Below, in pieces: positions 1 to 8,268 of a stretch of 64,000 nt of DNA. The DNA is from Candidatus Zixiibacteriota bacterium (GTDB taxonomy: Bacteria > Zixibacteria > MSB-5A5 > GN15 > FEB-12): positions 1-64,000 of the forward strand of contig JAJRQO010000042.1 in NCBI GenBank assembly GCA_024280215.1, in the 5' to 3' direction. Each line of letters opens with the position of its first letter. Positions within the stretch are counted from its first letter, which is position 1. The notes under the pieces are model-generated. The model was given only the letters and a program-made list of their open reading frames with translations, made no database searches and was not told the origin of the DNA. Both the position numbers and the translations under genes were made by a program.

Positions 1-141
1 AGGGCTTGTTGAAAAAGTCCAAACAGTCTTTCAAGACCCTTCGACTCCGCTCAGGGTGACTTGAAAGACAACAACTTATAATTTGTCATACTGAGCGGAG
101 TCGAAGTATGTTCCAAAATAAGAGGTTTCTCAACAAGCCCT
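1..141. repeat. MITE-like palindromic repeat with 12-bp terminal inverted repeats
   Basis: The ends AGGGCTTGTTGA (1-12) and TCAACAAGCCCT (130-141) are perfect inverted repeats. Inside are two facing copies of a repeat found elsewhere in the window: CCCTTCGACTCCGCTCAGG (37-55) and its opposite near 86-110. Positions 91-134 recur exactly, in inverted orientation, at 63574-63617. No coding frame was seen. The structure fits a non-autonomous, structured intergenic repeat. The left boundary coincides with the window start, so the element may extend further. Confidence 0.7.
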
Positions 142-168
142 CAAGCACGGGAAGGTGTTATCCATGAT

Positions 169-229
169 TGTAGGTCGCGGTTCCGTTGGTTTGAAATCGT
201 TAGATTTCAAAATCGAGAAACCCGACAAA
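169..229. repeat. GTAGGTCG...CCCGAC intergenic palindromic repeat, copy 1
   Basis: A unit of about 60 bp starts with GTAGGTCG, carries an inner palindrome GAAATCGTTAGATTTC, and ends GAGAAACCCGACAAA. A near-identical inverted copy lies at 37776-37836, and looser relatives occur at 36477-36526, 37993-38043 and 38062-38109. Together with the terminators it accounts for much of 142-404, where no gene was seen. Confidence 0.7.
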
Positions 230-263
230 AAGCATAGCAAAACTCTATTACTTAAAATTATGC

Positions 264-300
264 AAAAAAAGAACCGTCAGGGGGAGCGGTCCTGACGGTT
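264..300 (-). terminator. Intrinsic terminator downstream of flagellin
   Basis: On the minus strand a 10-bp stem (AACCGTCAGG pairing with CCTGACGGTT, loop of about 10 nt) is followed by CTTTTTTT. It lies about 105 nt beyond the flagellin stop codon in the right orientation. Confidence 0.8.
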
Positions 301-306
301 ACGCAC

Positions 307-324
307 AAAAAGCCATCCAATGGC
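307..324 (-). terminator. Weak secondary terminator hairpin after flagellin
   Basis: Minus strand GCCAT-TGG-ATGGC followed by TTTTT. The stem is only 5 bp, so it may only assist the stronger hairpin at 264-300. Confidence 0.35.
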
Positions 325-404
325 ATATTGGGAGGGTAAAAAACTTTGTAGAGGCATTACAGTCACGCCCCAACGAAAACAGCCCTATTGAAAAAGGCAT
401 AAAA

Positions 405-1175
405 TTATCTACTGTTAAAAAGAGAAAGCAGTGATTGTGAATTCATGTTATAATGACTAAGTAATGCAAGTCCTGCATCTGCCTGTATTTGAAACTTTAT
501 CAGATTTGAATACTCAATGGCGTAATCAGTCGCTCGAATATTTGACTCAGCAGCTACAAGATTTTGTCTAGAAATTCTCATTGTAGAAATATCTGATTCA
601 AGTTTGTATTTTTGTGTCGACCCAACTTCTATGGTAGCAGCATCTATCTCGGCAATCTTAGCGTCGATAACTTCAAGAGATGCATTAGCAGATTCGGCTG
701 TAGAGAGATTGACACCAGATAAATCATTTAAGTCTGCTAAAGATCCTTCGGAACCATCAAAAAGAACAGCACCATTATATTCCGCTCTATTAAGCGTCAG
801 ATTAAAATTCGATTCCAAGACAGACGCTGAATCGGCATAGGCTTTTTGAGCAGCAGGAGAATTGCCTCCCTCATTAGCAGCAGAAACTGCAAGGCTTCTC
901 ATCTCAGTAAGTTCCGAACGCATTGATGATAAGGTCGCCGAACCAGTATTATATTTACCAATTTGCATCGAGGTGTTTTCTATCTGTTGATTCAAAGTTG
1001 CGATTTGTGAACGAAACCGTTCTGAAATCATAAGCTGGGCAGGTCCATCAGTAGCAGAATTAATTTTCATTCCAGAGCTTAATTTTTGCAAGGACTCATA
1101 CATCCTCGAGAAAGAAGCGTTGAGACTTCCACTGATAGAAAGCATCGATGATTTGTTATATATAGAATTTATCAC
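405..1175 (-). CDS. Flagellin (short)
   Basis: Structural subunit of the flagellar filament. The 256-residue protein is almost only the conserved coiled-coil ends. The N-terminal half carries LSSGMKINSATDGPAQLMIS, close to the family hallmark KLSSGxxINxAxDDAAGLxIS, then RSQIATLNQ and MRSLAVSAANEG. The C-terminal half carries NLVAAESNIRATDYAIE and a hydrophobic helix that ends the protein. The variable D2/D3 middle is nearly absent. The start is GTG at 1175 with AAGGA seven bases upstream. A sigma-54-type promoter lies at 1225-1243. No other flagellar gene is nearby, so the gene stands apart from its assembly machinery. A flagellin-like accessory protein cannot be excluded. Confidence 0.9.
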   Translation of the reverse strand: MINSIYNKSSMLSISGSLNASFSRMYESLQKLSSGMKINSATDGPAQLMISERFRSQIATLNQQIENTSMQIGKYNTGSATLSSMRSELTEMRSLAVSAANEGGNSPAAQKAYADSASVLESNFNLTLNRAEYNGAVLFDGSEGSLADLNDLSGVNLSTAESANASLEVIDAKIAEIDAATIEVGSTQKYKLESDISTMRISRQNLVAAESNIRATDYAIEYSNLIKFQIQADAGLALLSHYNMNSQSLLSLFNSR

Positions 1176-1224
1176 TCCTCCTCCTTCCTTCGTCCGTCAT
1201 TTTGGGAGGTTTCATTAGAATCTA

Positions 1225-1243
1225 AAGCAGGAGTTGTGCCAAA
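1225..1243 (-). promoter_or_regulatory. Sigma-54-type promoter for flagellin
   Basis: On the minus strand TTGGCAC and CTGCT are placed so that GG and GC are exactly 10 nt apart, the diagnostic -24/-12 spacing of RpoN promoters. The predicted start site is near 1215, giving a leader of about 40 nt before the GTG start. Sigma-54 control of flagellins is known in many bacteria. An activator-binding site was not identified. Confidence 0.65.
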
Positions 1244-1404
1244 ACATAGCTTTCTTACTAAAAAGCTAAACAACAACGTTTTACGAGAGCTAGTAAAACT
1301 GACACAGATAATGTATTTCTAAAAAATCGAATATATTATTGGATTATTTCAATAGAATACTGGAGAAAACACGAGAATTTTTTTAAGAAATACTCGTAAG
1401 ATTA

Positions 1405-3381
1405 TTAATGCTTGATACGTATTTTTCTTGATATTGTCGTATCAGCAGTAACAAGATTTAGATAATAAGTTCCATCTGGTTGCGATGATATATCTATTGG
1501 AAAATATAATTCTTTGACTGCTTGATAGTTCTTTTCGTAGATAATCCCAAGAGAATCTGAATTTATTTCCAGTCTAAAATCTCTGCTATCATTAAAAAAC
1601 AAGTCGACCTCGAATTGACCGTTGTTTCGAGGTGGGAATATTTGAACTATTGGATCATTGTCTATTTGAATCTCTGCGTCATCATCTAAAACTTGAAATG
1701 CAAATTTAACTTCAGAACCAAAATCAGAATTGAAGTTTTTGAGCAACTGTTCATTCATATCAAGGATCCGCACATATCCATATCCCCCATCTGGATTAAA
1801 CCAAAGGGCTAAGCCATCACCCGAAGTATCCGCAAAATTAAATTGATAGCACCCTGCTACCAAATATATTGTGTCCCGATAAATTGAATCAGACACAAGA
1901 GAACCGAGTGGTCTTTCTAAATATAATTCTCCAACAGTAATACTGGAGCCATGATTGAATTTAAAATCAACGCCTCCTCCCATCTGAGATAGTGAAAGCT
2001 CGTTGTGATTGGGTTCTTTGTTTGCTTTGTATGATACAATAAATGAATATGGCAAAGTAGGTGGATTGGCAAATTCAGATTTTAAATAATTATCAGAACT
2101 ATATGCATCATCATGGTTATTCGGTTGTTCAAGATTAACATAGAATGTATCTAACTCTTGAGTTGTTAGCAAATAGGTAGGAAGTGAAACTTGAGTATAT
2201 TGTTGTGGTAGGAGTTTACCTATCCATCTATGAATATTCATTTCTCCAACCATTCCATATTTTATAACAATACTTTTTATAGTTTCAGACCCATTATTTT
2301 TTATCAGAATTTCAGGGTTAGCACATGCGGGATTGATACGAGAATAGACATCCTCAGAACTTGGTATAAGTATTTCTTCAAGCGAAACGTCGTTTGCAGC
2401 CCAAGGTTTTTTATAATAAAACAAATACGAATATATCCAATAATTTGCTGATGGTTTGTTTGGGTTGATATATGGTTCCATGTCTATGTTAACAATATGC
2501 TTTTTATTTTTCGTGATTTCAAAATCATATATATCAGGGAATACAACCGAGCCAGGACACCAATTGGCACGATCAAATATCCATGTCCCTGCTTGGGGAT
2601 AGAGTGGATTGTCGGTGCATTTACGCCAAATTTGACGCTGGTTAAAAAGGGAATCGTCAAAAAAAACTTGTCTATACTTCGAACAAAACTCAGCACAATT
2701 AGCAGAGTCGTCCATGCCATGTCCTGTCTGATGAATCCTCAGGCGAGCAATATCAGCAAAATCGTTTGAGAACTCTATTGGAGATAATAATTCTTCAATT
2801 GGATTAGCTGTATCGCCGTACGGGAATTTTCCAGACCACAGCGTGTCTATACCGATACACTCCATCGCAGGTCTTCCCTCGGTTATTTCAAAATCCAAAG
2901 TTATCAACCAACCACGGTCATCTTTATTTTCATACCCTCCGTGATAAAATTCAATTTCAACAGAGTCATGTAGCAAAAAACCAAAATCGGTCACATCAAC
3001 ATGCCAACTAAAACTCCATGTCGAATCAAAAGACCATCCATACGGTGATATTGTCCGAGCAAGTTCGTAATTTAATGAATCCGAATCTTGAGAACCTACT
3101 CGTCTTAAAAATATCCCATCGAGATAATCCCATTGTCCACAATGTAGCGAGTCGGGACATTCATAGGTAATGTTCAAAATTATTTTTCGATACTGAATTG
3201 AATCAGATGGAAAATGAGTCCAATTCGTATACGTGTTAAATCCCCGAGATGGGTCAGTGACAACAAATTCTTTATCGTGTGACAGAATATTTATTTTATC
3301 ACCACTCTTTGCTGAAACAGAAATAACGGATAATAAAATTAATAACAATATAAGACAGTTGTTTTTTGTAATCTGGTTCAT
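1405..3381 (-). CDS. Secreted PNGase F-like protein with C-terminal sorting-type domain
   Basis: The 658-residue protein begins with a signal peptide (about residues 1-24). The next part resembles bacterial peptide-N-glycosidase F, which removes N-linked glycans from asparagine: YECPDSLHCGQWDY near residue 75, then TGHG...NCAEFC and finally PQAGTWIFDRANWCPG in the 215-280 region, all recognisable PNGase F elements of the two-domain PNGase F/PHM jelly-roll fold. The C-terminal part (about 570-658) resembles a beta-rich secretion/sorting domain of FCB bacteria. The start codon ATG has AAAGGA upstream. It lies after the ftsZ terminator and before flagellin, all on the minus strand. Enzymatic activity is inferred from motifs; a monooxygenase-fold relative without deglycosylating activity remains possible. 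Confidence 0.72.
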   Translation of the reverse strand: MNQITKNNCLILLLILLSVISVSAKSGDKINILSHDKEFVVTDPSRGFNTYTNWTHFPSDSIQYRKIILNITYECPDSLHCGQWDYLDGIFLRRVGSQDSDSLNYELARTISPYGWSFDSTWSFSWHVDVTDFGFLLHDSVEIEFYHGGYENKDDRGWLITLDFEITEGRPAMECIGIDTLWSGKFPYGDTANPIEELLSPIEFSNDFADIARLRIHQTGHGMDDSANCAEFCSKYRQVFFDDSLFNQRQIWRKCTDNPLYPQAGTWIFDRANWCPGSVVFPDIYDFEITKNKKHIVNIDMEPYINPNKPSANYWIYSYLFYYKKPWAANDVSLEEILIPSSEDVYSRINPACANPEILIKNNGSETIKSIVIKYGMVGEMNIHRWIGKLLPQQYTQVSLPTYLLTTQELDTFYVNLEQPNNHDDAYSSDNYLKSEFANPPTLPYSFIVSYKANKEPNHNELSLSQMGGGVDFKFNHGSSITVGELYLERPLGSLVSDSIYRDTIYLVAGCYQFNFADTSGDGLALWFNPDGGYGYVRILDMNEQLLKNFNSDFGSEVKFAFQVLDDDAEIQIDNDPIVQIFPPRNNGQFEVDLFFNDSRDFRLEINSDSLGIIYEKNYQAVKELYFPIDISSQPDGTYYLNLVTADTTISRKIRIKH

Positions 3382-3419
3382 ACATATCCTTTGATATAAT
3401 AATATATTTTGTAGAGATA

Positions 3420-3448
3420 AAATATATCAGCGATAAAGAATTATCAAG
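3420..3448 (-). promoter_or_regulatory. Possible sigma-70 promoter for the PNGase F-like gene
   Basis: Minus strand TTGATA (3443-3448), a 17-nt spacer and TATTTT (3420-3425). It sits between the ftsZ terminator and the gene start. Neither hexamer is perfect, so this is tentative. Confidence 0.3.
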
Positions 3449-3453
3449 TGCAT

Positions 3454-3493
3454 AAAAAAATGCCGTTGGAAGGGTAGTTTACCCAACGGCATT
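3454..3493 (-). terminator. Intrinsic terminator closing the dcw cluster
   Basis: On the minus strand ATGCCGTTGG and CCAACGGCAT form a perfect 10-bp stem followed by TTTTTTT. It is about 85 nt after the ftsZ stop and ends the mraZ-ftsZ transcription unit. Confidence 0.88.
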
Positions 3494-3578
3494 AGTGGAG
3501 GAACCAAACGAGAGCGTCATAACCGCTCATAGTTAGGTTAATTGGTGGTCTTTATATAAAAAATAATTCAATCAAAAT

Positions 3579-4868
3579 TTATTCTTCGCCAAGTCTCCTG
3601 ATATAAGCAGGAATTGACGTATCTTCAGCAGAAAACATCGGCACTCTATTTCGCCCGCTTGTACCGCTGTTTTGTTTCTGTTCAATCTCTTGCTGTGTTT
3701 CACGAATTTCCATTTTGGCACGATTTACCACAGTTTCTTGTTGTACTGGTTGCTGTGGTTGAGGTTGTCTTGGTGTTATATTCGTTTGAGCAGGTTGCTG
3801 AGGAGTTATCATTTGATCTTCAAAAAGTGAAATCGGTACCCCTGGTTTTGTTTCATCGATAACTTCTTCTTTTACTGGTACAATAACATCTTCATCACCA
3901 TGGAACCCAGTTGCGATAACAGTCACACGCATTTGATCTTGCATAGACGGGTCAATGACAGCACCAAAAATAATATTGGCATCATCACCAGCAGCTTCAT
4001 AAATAAGTGAAGTCGCAGTGTTGACATCAAAGAGTGCCATATCATCACCACCAGTTACATTTATCAAAACGCCTTTTGCACCAGCAATAGAAATATTTTC
4101 AAGTAATGGAGATGAGATAGCAGCTTGAGCAGCATCGATAGCTTTCTCTTCACCTTTACCATAACCAGTCCCCATGATAGCATCACCTCGTTCAAGCATC
4201 ACGGTACGAACATCTGCAAAGTCACAGTTGATAAGCCCAGGAATCGTAATCAAATCTGAAATACCTTTTGTTGCTTGGTAGAGTACTTCATCAGCCGTAG
4301 CAAAAGCATCGGTAAGCGTAGTTTTTTTGTCAACGATTTCCAATAGTCTTTCATTCGGAATTGTAATAAGCGTATCAACTTTATTTCTAAGTTCTTTAAG
4401 TCCGTCGTTAGCACGATCGACACGTTTTTTTCCTTCAAAGCGAAAAGGTTTAGTAACAATTGCAACTGTCAAGGCACCCGCATCTCTGGCAAGTTGTGCA
4501 ACTTCAGGAGCAGCACCTGTACCAGTTCCTCCCCCCATACCAGCAGTAATGAATACAAGGTTTGGTGTTCCGATTGCTTCAGTTAACTCATCTTTACTTT
4601 CGTGTACTGCTTTTTTTCCAATTTCAGGATTAGCCCCAGCACCAAGACCATCGGTCGCTTCTCTACCAATTTGAACTTTTACTTCCGCCATATTTTGGTC
4701 TAAGACCTGTGCGTCAGTATTTATAGCGACAAAATCAACGCCTTTTAATTTTGCATCAATCATACGATTGAGAGCATTACCACCACCACCGCCAACTCCA
4801 ATAACTTTTATTTTGGCGTAACCGATAAAGTCTTCGGCGAAATCAAATTTATGTTTGTTAGGTGTCAT
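3579..4868 (-). CDS. ftsZ: Cell division protein FtsZ
   Basis: Tubulin-like GTPase that polymerises into the division ring. The nucleotide-binding core starts with VIGVGGGGGNALNRMI near residue 22, and the tubulin signature GGGTGTG is at residues 112-118. The T7-loop region and GTPase domain continue to about residue 320. A Gln/Pro-rich linker (about 345-400) follows, and the conserved C-terminal peptide ends IPAYIRRLGEE, the docking site for FtsA. At 429 residues the length is normal. ATG start with AGGAGG-like sequence upstream; 19 bases separate it from ftsA. It is the last gene of the cluster. Confidence 0.98.
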   Translation of the reverse strand: MTPNKHKFDFAEDFIGYAKIKVIGVGGGGGNALNRMIDAKLKGVDFVAINTDAQVLDQNMAEVKVQIGREATDGLGAGANPEIGKKAVHESKDELTEAIGTPNLVFITAGMGGGTGTGAAPEVAQLARDAGALTVAIVTKPFRFEGKKRVDRANDGLKELRNKVDTLITIPNERLLEIVDKKTTLTDAFATADEVLYQATKGISDLITIPGLINCDFADVRTVMLERGDAIMGTGYGKGEEKAIDAAQAAISSPLLENISIAGAKGVLINVTGGDDMALFDVNTATSLIYEAAGDDANIIFGAVIDPSMQDQMRVTVIATGFHGDEDVIVPVKEEVIDETKPGVPISLFEDQMITPQQPAQTNITPRQPQPQQPVQQETVVNRAKMEIRETQQEIEQKQNSGTSGRNRVPMFSAEDTSIPAYIRRLGEE

Positions 4869-4887
4869 TATAGTTCCTCCTGAACTA

Positions 4888-6111
4888 TTAAAATTGTTTT
4901 GTGATCCAATCCTCGAATCTCTTTAACCATCCCTTTATATTGCCACTTGAATTTCCTTTGACTGGTTCGTTATGAAAACCGTAATAAAGTAAACCATGGA
5001 TTGCAGCATAGCGGGTGTTATCGATTTCATCTGGACTATGATCTATGTTTTTTATTTTTTCTATTCTAACTGGCATATCAAAAATTTGTTCAGCAAGCTC
5101 GACAACTCCCAAGAGCATCGAACCACCACCAGTGAGGACAATTCCTCCTGCTGGAATTTCTCTGATTCCTGCTTTTCTAATTTCTTTGGCAACTAATGAA
5201 AATATTTCTTCCATACGCGGTTCTATAATAGACGAAAGAACGTTACGGGAAATTTCTTTTGCAGGACGGTTCATCAAACCGTCAATTGTTATCATCTCCT
5301 CAGGGTCTACCATTGATGCCAACGCGGAACCATGAGCAAGTTTGAGAGTTTCTGCCTGATCAACAGATGTTCTCAAACCGATAGCAATATCATTTGTGAC
5401 ATTTTTACCACCAAGTGAAACGACTGATGTAAATCGAATAGCTCCATTGTAGAAGACAGATATATTTGTTAAGTCACCACCAATATCGATTAAAATTATA
5501 CCATCTTCTTTTTCATCATCAGTTACTAAGACATGTGAAAGTGCTAACGATTCAAGTACTATATGATCGACACCTAACTTGCATCTTTCTAATGCACGCA
5601 TAATATTTTTTGCAGAGGTAATCGATGCCGTCACAATATGTGCTTCTACTTCAAGTCTGACACCCGACATTCCGACAGGGTCTTTGATACCTTCGGTTTC
5701 ATCAACAGAATATTCTTGTGGTATAACATGAATAATTTCACGGTCAACAGGGATAGCAACTGCTTTGGCGGCAGATATTGCTTTTTCTACATCATGAGCA
5801 GAAATTTCTTGATCGGAACGAGAGACCGCAACGACACCATTACTATTGATTGAACGTATATGCTCACCCGCGATACCAACTGTCACACGGTCGATTTCGG
5901 TACCTGAAACCATCTGGGCATCATCAACTGCTTTGCGAATCGACTTTACAGTTTTTTCCATATCGACAACAATACCACGACGTAACCCCTCGGAATTACT
6001 CATGCCATGTCCGATGACATAGACACCTCCCGCTTCATCCATCTCAGCAACGATGCAAACAATCTTTGTCGTACCAATATCTAAGGCTGCGATTATATTT
6101 TCAGAAGCCAT
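4888..6111 (-). CDS. ftsA: Cell division protein FtsA
   Basis: Actin-like ATPase that tethers FtsZ to the membrane. The N-terminus AALDIGTTKIVCIVAE is the phosphate-1 loop of the actin/Hsp70 fold, GGDLTNISVF near residue 215 is the phosphate-2 loop, and GGIVLTGGGSML near residue 325 is the adenosine motif. The 1C domain typical of FtsA is present. The protein ends with an amphipathic helix (GWLKRFEDWITKQF), the membrane anchor. It starts one base after the ftsQ stop, consistent with co-translation. Confidence 0.97.
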   Translation of the reverse strand: MASENIIAALDIGTTKIVCIVAEMDEAGGVYVIGHGMSNSEGLRRGIVVDMEKTVKSIRKAVDDAQMVSGTEIDRVTVGIAGEHIRSINSNGVVAVSRSDQEISAHDVEKAISAAKAVAIPVDREIIHVIPQEYSVDETEGIKDPVGMSGVRLEVEAHIVTASITSAKNIMRALERCKLGVDHIVLESLALSHVLVTDDEKEDGIILIDIGGDLTNISVFYNGAIRFTSVVSLGGKNVTNDIAIGLRTSVDQAETLKLAHGSALASMVDPEEMITIDGLMNRPAKEISRNVLSSIIEPRMEEIFSLVAKEIRKAGIREIPAGGIVLTGGGSMLLGVVELAEQIFDMPVRIEKIKNIDHSPDEIDNTRYAAIHGLLYYGFHNEPVKGNSSGNIKGWLKRFEDWITKQF

Positions 6112-6831
6112 CTATTTCTTCCCTTGTGAGCAAACAATCATTTCATCATATCGTAAATCGAGAAGCTTTACATCTTCTAAATTCGGATCAAAGCGACTTA
6201 CAAAACGAATAAATTTATCTATATCTTCAAGCAAATAATCATAGCGAACTTTAAGCCGGTAATTGAGACCATCAATGGAAATTTTCAAAAAACTTGAATT
6301 CCCAAAATCAATTTCATCGATTAAACCATACAAATCTCTATTTTGATTTTTTAATTTTTGTAACGCTTTCACAACAGGCTTTACTCGAAAATCTTTGCAA
6401 AAACCATATGGGTTACTTATTGTCAAAGAAGTCAAAATTGGATTATCCCAAGAATATTCTGAATTTTCTAATAGCACCACTCTTGAATCTATATCTAATC
6501 CGTATATTTTCTTTGTAACTTTGTCCAAGACAAAACAACACGATTCATAGTTATTTGTTTTAATTTCAATTTTATTCGGAAGAGTGTAACCAATATCAAC
6601 TTTATAAATATGTTTCTTTTTCATTAACTCAATAGCAAGTGAATCAAGAGGTTGATTTGTTATAGGTTTGTTCTCATGTAGATTATAATTGTCTGACCAG
6701 TTATCCAAAACAGACGCATTTACTGTTACTGTCTCTAAGACAAAGTAGTCAGTAAAGTTGCCAACCGACAAAAGTGTCGATCCAAAAATGATAAATGCGA
6801 TAAGTGATAATTTTATTTTCTTAGGTAACAT
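6112..6831 (-). CDS. ftsQ: Cell division protein FtsQ/DivIB
   Basis: Bitopic divisome scaffold. One membrane segment lies at about residues 8-28, followed by a POTRA-like stretch (VETVTV-type beta strand, then a region ending in KKHIYKVDIGYTLPNKIEIK) and a beta domain ending DLRYDEMIVCSQG, the typical FtsQ end (DLRxxxxVVxR-like). At 239 residues it is of usual length. Sequence identity in this family is always low, so the call leans on architecture and the murC-ftsQ-ftsA order. Confidence 0.88.
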   Translation of the reverse strand: MLPKKIKLSLIAFIIFGSTLLSVGNFTDYFVLETVTVNASVLDNWSDNYNLHENKPITNQPLDSLAIELMKKKHIYKVDIGYTLPNKIEIKTNNYESCCFVLDKVTKKIYGLDIDSRVVLLENSEYSWDNPILTSLTISNPYGFCKDFRVKPVVKALQKLKNQNRDLYGLIDEIDFGNSSFLKISIDGLNYRLKVRYDYLLEDIDKFIRFVSRFDPNLEDVKLLDLRYDEMIVCSQGKK

Positions 6832-6832
6832 C

Positions 6833-8260
6833 TTATTTTTTTAACGCTTCCATAATTTTATTTTTGATAAGTGTTATCGAGCCCGCACCCATAGTAATTA
6901 TCAAATCATTTGGTTTAGCTATTTTTGCAATTTCGTCTATTGCGTTTTCTTTAGGACCAAGATATGCAAAATTTTCATAGCCAAATTTTTTGGCGTCAGC
7001 AACAATAACCTCAGATGAAATCCCTTCTATAGGTTCTTCACGAGCGGGATATATGTCTACCAGAAATGTTTTATCAGCAATTGAAAGTGCATGAGCAAAA
7101 TCATCTCTAAAATCTCTGGTACGACTATAAAGATGCGGTTGGAAAATAACAATCACCCGACGGTCATATACTTTTTGAGCTGTTTCCAATGTAACTTTTA
7201 TTTCAGATGGATGATGTGCATAATCGTCGATAAACAAAATATTATTTTCTTCCCCGATAATTTCAAATCGTCTCCCAACACCGTTAAATTGCATCAGTCC
7301 ATCTGCTATCATTTCAAATGGAACGTCCAACTCATGACAAGCAGCAATCGACGCCATTGCATTGAGAATATTAAACTCACCAGGCACTCGTAAAATAATA
7401 TCACCAAGCAAGTCACCCTCTTTGTAAACTGAAAATGTTGTCCGTCCAGAATTCATCTGCACGTTTAAGGCTCGGTAATCTGAATCAATTGAAAAACCAA
7501 AAGTTTTGTAAGGACGACTGATACGGTGACGGATATTTTTGAGATTTTCATCATCGGCTGAAAGAATAACTTGTCCATAAAATGGTACACGGTTCATATA
7601 TGCGACAAAAGAATCAATCAAATCTTCTTCACCATCATAGCAATCAAGATGATCCGCTTCCAAATTTGTTATAACAGCCATCGACGGAAACATTGCTAAA
7701 AATGATTTGTCATATTCATCTGCTTCAGCTACTAAATAATCACCAGAGCCTAATGCTGCACCTGTACCTAACCCCGCAACAACACCACCAACAATAAGAG
7801 TAGGTTTATATTTTCCATGACGTAAAATTGTACCAATCATTGAAGTCGTCGTTGTTTTTCCGTGCGTTCCAGAAACACCGATAGAAAACTTAAGTCGCAT
7901 CAATTCACCAAGCATCTCGGCTCTTTTGATAACTGGAACACCAATCCGTCTTGCTTCTACAACTTCGGGATTCTCTTCTCCGACCGCCGATGTAATCACT
8001 ACAACATCAACATCTTTTAAATTGGCGGCCTTATGTTCTGTAAAAATATTGATACCAAGTTTTTGCAAATATTCTGTGATCTCACTTGGTGTTGAATCGG
8101 ATCCTTTGATTTCATACCCAAGATTAAAAAGGATTTCTGCTATGCCAGACATACCAGCACCGCCGATACCAACAAAAAATAATTTTTTAATTTTTCCGAA
8201 CATAATTTTTTCTCTTTTAAAAGCGTGTTCTGTTTTCAAGACAGCATTGTTGTTAGACAC
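6833..8260 (-). CDS. murC: UDP-N-acetylmuramate--L-alanine ligase MurC
   Basis: Adds L-alanine to UDP-MurNAc in the cytoplasm using ATP. The N-terminal Rossmann motif is FVGIGGAGMSGIAEIL, the ATP P-loop is GVSGTHGKTTTTSM, and the Mur ligase signatures EADEYDKSF and DDYAHHPSEI are present. The start is probably GTG at 8260: AGGAG lies five bases upstream, overlapping the murG stop. A second possible start, ATG at 8203 (MFGKIKKL), matches the usual MurC N-terminus but has only a weak ribosome site. Confidence 0.97.
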   Translation of the reverse strand: MSNNNAVLKTEHAFKREKIMFGKIKKLFFVGIGGAGMSGIAEILFNLGYEIKGSDSTPSEITEYLQKLGINIFTEHKAANLKDVDVVVITSAVGEENPEVVEARRIGVPVIKRAEMLGELMRLKFSIGVSGTHGKTTTTSMIGTILRHGKYKPTLIVGGVVAGLGTGAALGSGDYLVAEADEYDKSFLAMFPSMAVITNLEADHLDCYDGEEDLIDSFVAYMNRVPFYGQVILSADDENLKNIRHRISRPYKTFGFSIDSDYRALNVQMNSGRTTFSVYKEGDLLGDIILRVPGEFNILNAMASIAACHELDVPFEMIADGLMQFNGVGRRFEIIGEENNILFIDDYAHHPSEIKVTLETAQKVYDRRVIVIFQPHLYSRTRDFRDDFAHALSIADKTFLVDIYPAREEPIEGISSEVIVADAKKFGYENFAYLGPKENAIDEIAKIAKPNDLIITMGAGSITLIKNKIMEALKK

Positions 8261-8268
8261 TCATTCTC

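Noticed and set aside
2230-2769. Open frames antisense to the PNGase F-like gene
   Set aside because: They lack start signals and family features and simply mirror the sense gene.
4327-4674. Long open frame antisense to ftsZ
   Set aside because: It lies wholly within a strongly conserved gene, has no ribosome site and no recognisable protein features; it follows from ftsZ codon usage.
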